A stretch of 36,446 bases of DNA, taken from the NCBI GenBank assembly GCA_026419775.2, contig JAOPGA020000427.1:1-36446 (forward strand), in the 5' to 3' direction. Position 1 is the stretch's first letter, and each line of letters opens with the position of its first letter. A program made the position numbers and the translations under genes. Source of the DNA: Acrasis kona (taxonomy: Eukaryota > Heterolobosea > Eutetramitea > Acrasida > Acrasidae). The notes under the pieces were generated by a model. That model was not told where the DNA came from and did not search any database. It saw nothing but the letters and a program-made list of their open reading frames with translations. Positions 31,104 through 36,446 of the stretch are shown here, piece by piece.

Positions 31104-32697
31104 ATGTCAAGAGAGGGTGTCGCTTACTATGATCCAAACTCTGTGTCGTTCATTGTTTCCAAGGAGAATCCCAGGGATGTAGAGTACAAGGTGCCAACGA
31201 GCTTTCAGTATTTTATTACCTATTCCATCACAATTTCGGCAGTCATCATTGTGGCAATGGTTGCGACCGCCGTCATTGCTGTACAGATCGATCGTGCTGA
31301 AAAATTTAAAGGAAACTTCGACCCAAGTTACTACTCGAATAGAACCACCGTTTTCGTGATTGTAGCAGATGGATTTAGGGGGAACTATTTAAAACAAAAT
31401 CCAGAGATAACAAAGGGGATTACAAGATTAGTAAAGGGTGATGACCAAGGTCTCAGGCCAGGTATAGCTGTGACAATGAATCCAGTGTTTCCTAGCAAAC
31501 CAGCGACAAATTTAGTGACATTAACCACAGGCATGTACGCCGGAGAGCACGGCATTGTTAATAAGAACGTAAGTTTACATTAACGAAATACTCTTTACAG
31601 CAAATTAGGTGTATGATACTCACGCCAAAAACTTTATATTTTCGATGGAGTACCTGGAAAGATCTCCCGAATCACTATTTAAAAATACAGAACCGATATG
31701 GGTTACCGCGGACAAGAAGTATACAACAATGGTGGACAACATGCCAGGAAATAACATCAAAATTAATGATACGTACCCTGATTTTAAAAATTCTGTCTTT
31801 TCTATTCCTGGTAGCTACATGAAGCGTGTCAAGGAAGTTTTAAATGAACTCGATCTCCCAGAAGGCACAAGACCTGATTTAATGATCACACATTTTAGTT
31901 TTTCCGAAGTATCAAAGCAGTACGGCCCCGATAGCAAAGAAGCACTCGATGCAGTAATAAATGCAGACCTGGCCATAAGTTTCCTCATCGATGAGATTGA
32001 ACGCAGAGGAATTATAAAGTACTGTGATGTTATATTTGCAAGTGTGACAGGTACCGCAAAAATAGAACAAGTTTCATACCTCGAAGACATTTTCGAAACT
32101 GGATCTTTTGATCTTTCCAATCCCACAAATTCTTCTTTACTAGATTTGATCACTGTTGCTAATCATGGGTCCGTTGTTGATGTTTTCTTGAACAAAAAAG
32201 TATCCAAGACGGTTTCTGATGCAGTCACTTCATACATTCAAACAGGATTGGTCAATGGAATACAATCAGAAAAATGGAAGGACAAGTTTGACATTTATAC
32301 TGATGTTGATAGTGTACCCCATGAGTACCATTTCCATGCACACGACTTCCCGTTGGCATTAATTGTTGCTAAACCAGGTGGATATCTTCTCACCAAAGCA
32401 AAAGCTAATTATGGGCAGAAAGCGACTGATGGTCATGTCAATGATCCAGAAATGTCGGGCGTGTTTGTCGCCAGTGGTCCCCATTTTTCCAATTCTTCAA
32501 CAATGTTTGCCAACGAGATGAGTGTGGTGGATGTCTATAGTGTGTTGTGTTCGGTGATGAAATTGACTCCATCTCCATATAATCAAGGAAGTCTAGATAA
32601 GGTCTCTAAATTCATTTTTGATAAAACATTCTATCCAGAGCCTGTCCCTTCTAATTCGTCCTCAGAATCACAATCTCCAACTGAACCGCATCATTGA
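31104..32697 (+). CDS. ENPP-family type II membrane protein, catalytic residues lost (pseudoenzyme)
   Basis: Exons 31104-31568 and 31609-32697, 40-nt GTAAGT...TTAG intron, 517 aa. ATG 31104 is the first in frame. A helix at about 36-60 gives a type II signal anchor. VFVIVADGFRGNYL, VFPSKPATNLVTLTTGMY, GEHGIVNKNVYD and EPIWVTADKKY follow the nucleotide pyrophosphatase/phosphodiesterase fold in order. D89 of the first metal site remains. The nucleophile Thr is P133. The PDxxGH metal pair is S254/K258. The SDHG pair is V301/T302. The HGxxN histidine is an Asp (DGHVN). Hydrolysis is therefore very unlikely, and the protein may bind a nucleotide or lipid head group, or act as an adhesion or scaffold domain. 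The start lies 57 bp after the right inverted repeat of the neighbouring element, which may supply its promoter. Confidence 0.88.
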
Positions 32698-32858
32698 CTG
32701 ACCAATAAAAGTCTTCCACTTATTTAAGCGCTTTATGTTAATTAATTCGAAACCTTAAAGAGTAATCGTGTGATGCGGAGTATTCCGCACATTCTTTTTT
32801 CTCAAGCGATATTGAAAAAAGGATTTTGAATACCGAACTGTTCGGATCCAGTTCAACA

Positions 32859-33418
32859 ATGCAAGCCCAACAGGCGGCAAGCCATGCGGTCGAAATTGAA
32901 AGTAGCAGCGACGAGGGAGAAGATAAAGATAAACAAACAGAACCCAGAGACTTTACTAAATTATTCTTTCTCCCAGAGAATGAAGCAGCGGAGAAATTGA
33001 ACATGAGCAAAAGTAAACTAAAGCGCCTTAAGAAGAAGAAAAATATACAGAGATGGCCATATCGGAGGGTAATTTTATAGTGTTATGATTTTTACACATT
33101 ATAGTTGCAAAGCATACAGAGGAAGATTGAAAGCAACAAAGAAGTACTTTTAAAGGCTAATGGGTCAAAAGAAGCTGACTCAATCAACGCACAAAATCAA
33201 GACCTACAATCAACAATTAATTTTATAGTGGCCTGGCCAAATTCAAGTAAGTTTTGGTCAACACGCTCTATTAACGATTAACAGTCTCAAAATTTACAAA
33301 CGATGACATTTTGGAAGTTGTGAAGAAGCGCAGACGGGTTTCTATTCCAAATCTATTGAACCCCGTAAATTTCGATGACCGGAGTACAGATGACGAGAAT
33401 GATGAAGATCAGAGTTGA
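32859..33418 (+). CDS. RWP-RK domain transcription factor
   Basis: Three exons: 32859-33068, 33105-33246, 33285-33418, with introns of 36 and 38 nt (GTAATT...TAG and GTAAGT...CAG); 161 aa. ATG 32859 is the first in the frame. Residues about 1-40 are acidic. KLFFLPENEAAEKLNMSKSK then QRWPYR, joined across the first splice to RLQSIQRKI, is the RWP-RK motif (normally RWPxRKLxS). This family binds DNA in plants, green algae and some amoebae, often in nitrogen or gamete programmes. The C-terminal part has a basic KKRRRVSIP patch and an acidic end. The splice falls inside the motif, so unspliced reading loses the domain. Confidence 0.88.
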
Positions 33419-34002
33419 AAAGTACATGTAAATTATTAAAACGAATTTAATTTGTTTCATCTGTAATATCCTGAGGATGAAGATGTCTACTTAAGAAGTA
33501 GAAAAGGTTATTAGTATTAAGCACAATTGATTTGCACTTGTAAGATTGAGGAGCGTCTTCGTCACATGCAACCTAACAATTGCTAAAAAACAAATCCGTG
33601 CAGGTCAGGATTGATGGCTATGTTCCATAAAATTGTATTGTTTATTATGGACCACTTTTTTGAGCAATTGATTAGGATCTTCTTATAACTCCATTGTAAC
33701 AACCAAACTCTCATAGGTTATAACATCATAAAATGTGCAGTCGCGCTGTATAGTTACAGTTTTTTCTTCATAGTGTAATGGCCCCTCAAAACAATCAAAT
33801 AATAATGTATTGTTAGTGCAGGTTGTCACACTTGGGCTTCTCTTCAACAGAGGTTAGCTGGGATAGGCAGATTGCAGAGTCAGTCAGCTTACGTAGCTCT
33901 TATGTGGCGTTGTTAAGCATGTATCGCCAACTCATATCTGCATACACCTAAAAACTCATCTGGTGATTATTTTGGTTGACAGTCTCTCAAATTTGTAATG
34001 AG
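33419..34002. other. Intergenic region between the RWP-RK and LRR genes
   Basis: About 580 bp without a supported gene on either strand. It contains the 3' flank of the RWP-RK gene and the promoter of the LRR gene. I see no tRNA-like fold, repeat or conserved motif. Confidence 0.45.
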
Positions 34003-36446
34003 ATGGAAGAAGTGCGGCAGAGTATTATGCTCACCACTGAACTAGTGTCGCAGTTTACGAATGAAAGTTTCAATGTCATCACTATATTGGATATGAGCGA
34101 GCTATCAATAAATAGTATTGGTGATATTTCAATTCTCATTAACATCGAGACACTACTGCTGTACAATAACAATTTGTCTGAAATTGCCCGCGATACTTTC
34201 TGCAATAATAAGAGATTATGGAACGTGGACCTATCGAACAACAATGTCTGCAACATTGAGGGCATTTTGTCGTTTGATACTTTTGGCTCAATTAATTTGA
34301 CAAACAACACGCAATTGAGTCTTTCTGAAGTTGAAAAATTATCCACGCTGAACCACATTATAGAACTCAACCTCACAGGTTGTCCAGTAGCTCAAGATAG
34401 AAAATTGATCATTAAATTACTGCCGAACGTTTGGGTTCTGAATGGAGGATTCATCTCTGATGGAGAAAGAGAACGCGCAACACAACAGAAGATCAAATAC
34501 AAAAATGATGAAACTATAGATACAGATGACGAGGCGACTTTAGACGAGGATGAAGATGAGCAGTTGGAAGGCAGATGTAGAAGCCTCTTAAAAAGCACAA
34601 CATCTGCGAACAAAGCCCTTAGCGAGAGGGATAGATTAAGATATCTAGGAATGTACTATAATGATAACTATCTACTTGAAAGGTCGCTGTACCAACACAA
34701 CGTAAACAATGACTCAGAACCAAGTTCGGCTCGTTCACCATACACCCACCGTAGTAATCGTAGTGGGTCTGAAACGAATAGAAGCAACGCCAGTGTTGTA
34801 TCTAGGGCATCCTCAGGACCCATCACTGCTAGAGCGTACACTCCAACACGTTCAAAAAGAAGGAACTCTATACTGTTCCCCGAACTCGACATGGACGATG
34901 CATTTCACGTCGCTGAGCTCCGACAACTTGGTCAATATTCTTTTGATCGCTTGAGAAGACTTTTGAGATCGCTCATCACATTTCACATTGGAAGAGAATC
35001 AACAGAAGAAGTAGTCACCAATGTTCTATCCGAACTCAACCATCTGAAAAATTTTCATCATTTGGTTTTCGATCTTGTGGAAATGCCGACATACGCTAGG
35101 CAAGCAATGTTATTGGAACTTTATGATGAAGTTTATACGATTGATTATGACGAACAGAATTTGAACGACAAAATAGAAGCCGCCGAGGATTTATTCGGCT
35201 TCTTAAAGGGAACTTTAGGACTGTTTAATCCACTGATTAGACAATCAGAGCTGTCTCCACTTTTAGAATTCATGGCACAACATTCTCAAGTTTCCATTCA
35301 AGATCTCATCATGTCGTCCGATAACACACCGCCGCCACCAACGCATCATTCCCCGTCCACTACTCCGAGTCGACTCAAATCACCTGGCAAAGTAGTGACT
35401 CCATCCACACACCAAAAAAAACAATTAATGAAAGATTACAATGGAGAGTTTACAAGCAAAAACAATCAAATCGAGTCAAATCCATCACAAACATTCCGAA
35501 GAACCCGCTTAGATCCAAAAACAAAAGCCGTCTATATACTAGAACAATCTCAGGACGAATCCTTATTGTACGCCCGCACTGCAAGACTTCCAAAAATAGG
35601 TGAACCCGTCATACACATCACTACAGATCAAAAGAAAATAAAAAGAGCAAGGGTGTGTGAATTGTTCTCCAATGGAAAGGTTTCGATCATGTACGAATCA
35701 TTCGAGGAACGTCCGGTGCCAGTCAACCAAATCACTTGGAATGCAAAGGGATATTGGGTATTCGACGAATCAGATTTGTCACCCAATACAACCAACGTGC
35801 ATAAAAAACCAGCTCCCACTTCTACAGTCTTTTATTCTTGTAGTAGAAAACCACAAAGTGTGCGCAGCTCTGAAGTAGCATTATTTACGAACAACGAAAG
35901 CTGGAGCAGCGACTTTTTGATGGCTACTGATGATGCTGTAAACGAAAAGCTTGTTCATAGGGTTGGGCAACAACAGCAGCAACAACCCAAGTGGACCAAA
36001 TTGAATGAAAACATTCCATTTCGTATTTTTCAAATGGAAGAAGAGTTTGTGATTCAACCTCCCAAGATGCACGTTCCTCCTGTGATACCCTCACTTGCTT
36101 CTGCTTCTCACCAACTTGTTTTTACAAACACGAATAAGAATGGGTTGGCTAAATTTCAGTCACCCCCGCAACATACTTTCTTAACCACAATACCTGACGA
36201 TGAAATTGTAAATAATATTCCTTTCAATCAAAGCAATGAAGATAAGACCTTGATCGATGACGCTCAGTCCACGATGTTGACGCAGGGCGGTATGAACGTT
36301 TCAGTTCCCACAATGTTAATACCTGTTAAAACCAGATCCAGTAGTGCTGGTAGAAATAAATTCAAGAAAAAGTCTCTTGCAAAGCAGTGGTCCATTATAC
36401 CGGGTAAGAGTAAGTTCGTGGTACACAATCCATTAGAGAATCATCC
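34003..36446 (+). CDS. Large leucine-rich-repeat protein (3' end beyond window)
   Basis: The frame from ATG 34003 stays open for 814 codons to the window edge with no stop. Residues about 25-130 are LRRs of the SDS22/ciliary type (IETLLLYNNNLSEIA, LWNVDLSNNNVCNIEGI, IIELNLTGCPV). They close with an LRR cap (LIIKLLPNVWVLNGG, ending near residue 149). Then come an acidic stretch (TDDEATLDEDEDEQ), a Ser/Arg-rich segment, a helical domain (about 305-440: FDRLRRLLRSLITFHIGRES), and a segment with ARVCELFSNGKVSIMYESF that could be a small beta domain. The rest is disordered. LRR-cap proteins of this sort often work in axonemes or centrosomes; for this one that is inference. No signal peptide or membrane helix. 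Confidence 0.85.
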   Translation, partial: MEEVRQSIMLTTELVSQFTNESFNVITILDMSELSINSIGDISILINIETLLLYNNNLSEIARDTFCNNKRLWNVDLSNNNVCNIEGILSFDTFGSINLTNNTQLSLSEVEKLSTLNHIIELNLTGCPVAQDRKLIIKLLPNVWVLNGGFISDGERERATQQKIKYKNDETIDTDDEATLDEDEDEQLEGRCRSLLKSTTSANKALSERDRLRYLGMYYNDNYLLERSLYQHNVNNDSEPSSARSPYTHRSNRSGSETNRSNASVVSRASSGPITARAYTPTRSKRRNSILFPELDMDDAFHVAELRQLGQYSFDRLRRLLRSLITFHIGRESTEEVVTNVLSELNHLKNFHHLVFDLVEMPTYARQAMLLELYDEVYTIDYDEQNLNDKIEAAEDLFGFLKGTLGLFNPLIRQSELSPLLEFMAQHSQVSIQDLIMSSDNTPPPPTHHSPSTTPSRLKSPGKVVTPSTHQKKQLMKDYNGEFTSKNNQIESNPSQTFRRTRLDPKTKAVYILEQSQDESLLYARTARLPKIGEPVIHITTDQKKIKRARVCELFSNGKVSIMYESFEERPVPVNQITWNAKGYWVFDESDLSPNTTNVHKKPAPTSTVFYSCSRKPQSVRSSEVALFTNNESWSSDFLMATDDAVNEKLVHRVGQQQQQQPKWTKLNENIPFRIFQMEEEFVIQPPKMHVPPVIPSLASASHQLVFTNTNKNGLAKFQSPPQHTFLTTIPDDEIVNNIPFNQSNEDKTLIDDAQSTMLTQGGMNVSVPTMLIPVKTRSSSAGRNKFKKKSLAKQWSIIPGKSKFVVHNPLENH

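Overview
This window looks like nuclear DNA of a free-living, amoeboid or flagellate protist. The genes are eukaryotic: GT-AG introns, signal peptides, tail anchors, a mitochondrial presequence, USP, eIF4E, TRIC and RWP-RK families. They are tightly packed on both strands. Every intron I could place is very short (34-46 nt), and one has a perfect TACTAAT branch site. The EGF repeat style, the Thr-Pro-rich surface proteins and the RCC1-rich receptor remind me of Heterolobosea (Naegleria/Acrasis). That placement is inference from memory of the protein style, not a search result. I saw no rRNA, tRNA or CRISPR array.

Layout. 1-1.3 kb: the 3' end of a hAT transposase gene with subterminal inverted repeats. 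1.8-13.8 kb: two large tandem surface-protein genes. The first has LamG-like domains, nine EGF repeats, a Thr-Pro stalk and one membrane segment. The second has two RCC1 blocks around a Thr-Pro linker, Ig/REJ-like repeats, a GPS autoproteolysis motif and one membrane segment. 14-18 kb: an adenylate-kinase-like protein and several small unknown genes, two of them split by introns on the minus strand. 18-21.8 kb: a USP47-like deubiquitinase on the minus strand whose true start lies three exons upstream of the obvious ATG. 22-24 kb: a metallophosphoesterase broken by two frame shifts, divergent from a B-box/AT-hook/coiled-coil protein.

24-27.8 kb: a minus-strand run of membrane-linked genes. They are a class II (4EHP-like) eIF4E fused to a long tail ending in a C-terminal membrane anchor, an unknown second tail-anchored protein, and a TRIC-like intracellular cation channel with a KKXX tail. 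The channel gene is divergent from a gene for a mitochondrial-targeted protein, with only 27 bp between start codons. 29.7-31.07 kb: an unusual element with about 200-bp terminal inverted repeats built from arrays of a roughly 20-bp unit. It is bounded by a 9-bp direct repeat and carries one intron-containing gene of unknown function whose start codon lies inside the left inverted repeat. It sits exactly between the stop codon of the mitochondrial-protein gene and the start of an ENPP-family gene.

31.1-36.4 kb: the ENPP-like type II membrane protein, which has lost almost all catalytic residues, then an RWP-RK transcription factor in three exons, then a large leucine-rich-repeat protein gene that runs off the window end.

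The observations most worth follow-up are the tail-anchored eIF4E, the array-TIR element with its unknown cargo gene, the RCC1-REJ-GPS receptor and the dead ENPP. Exon joins were worked out by hand from frame and splice signals and have no transcript support here.
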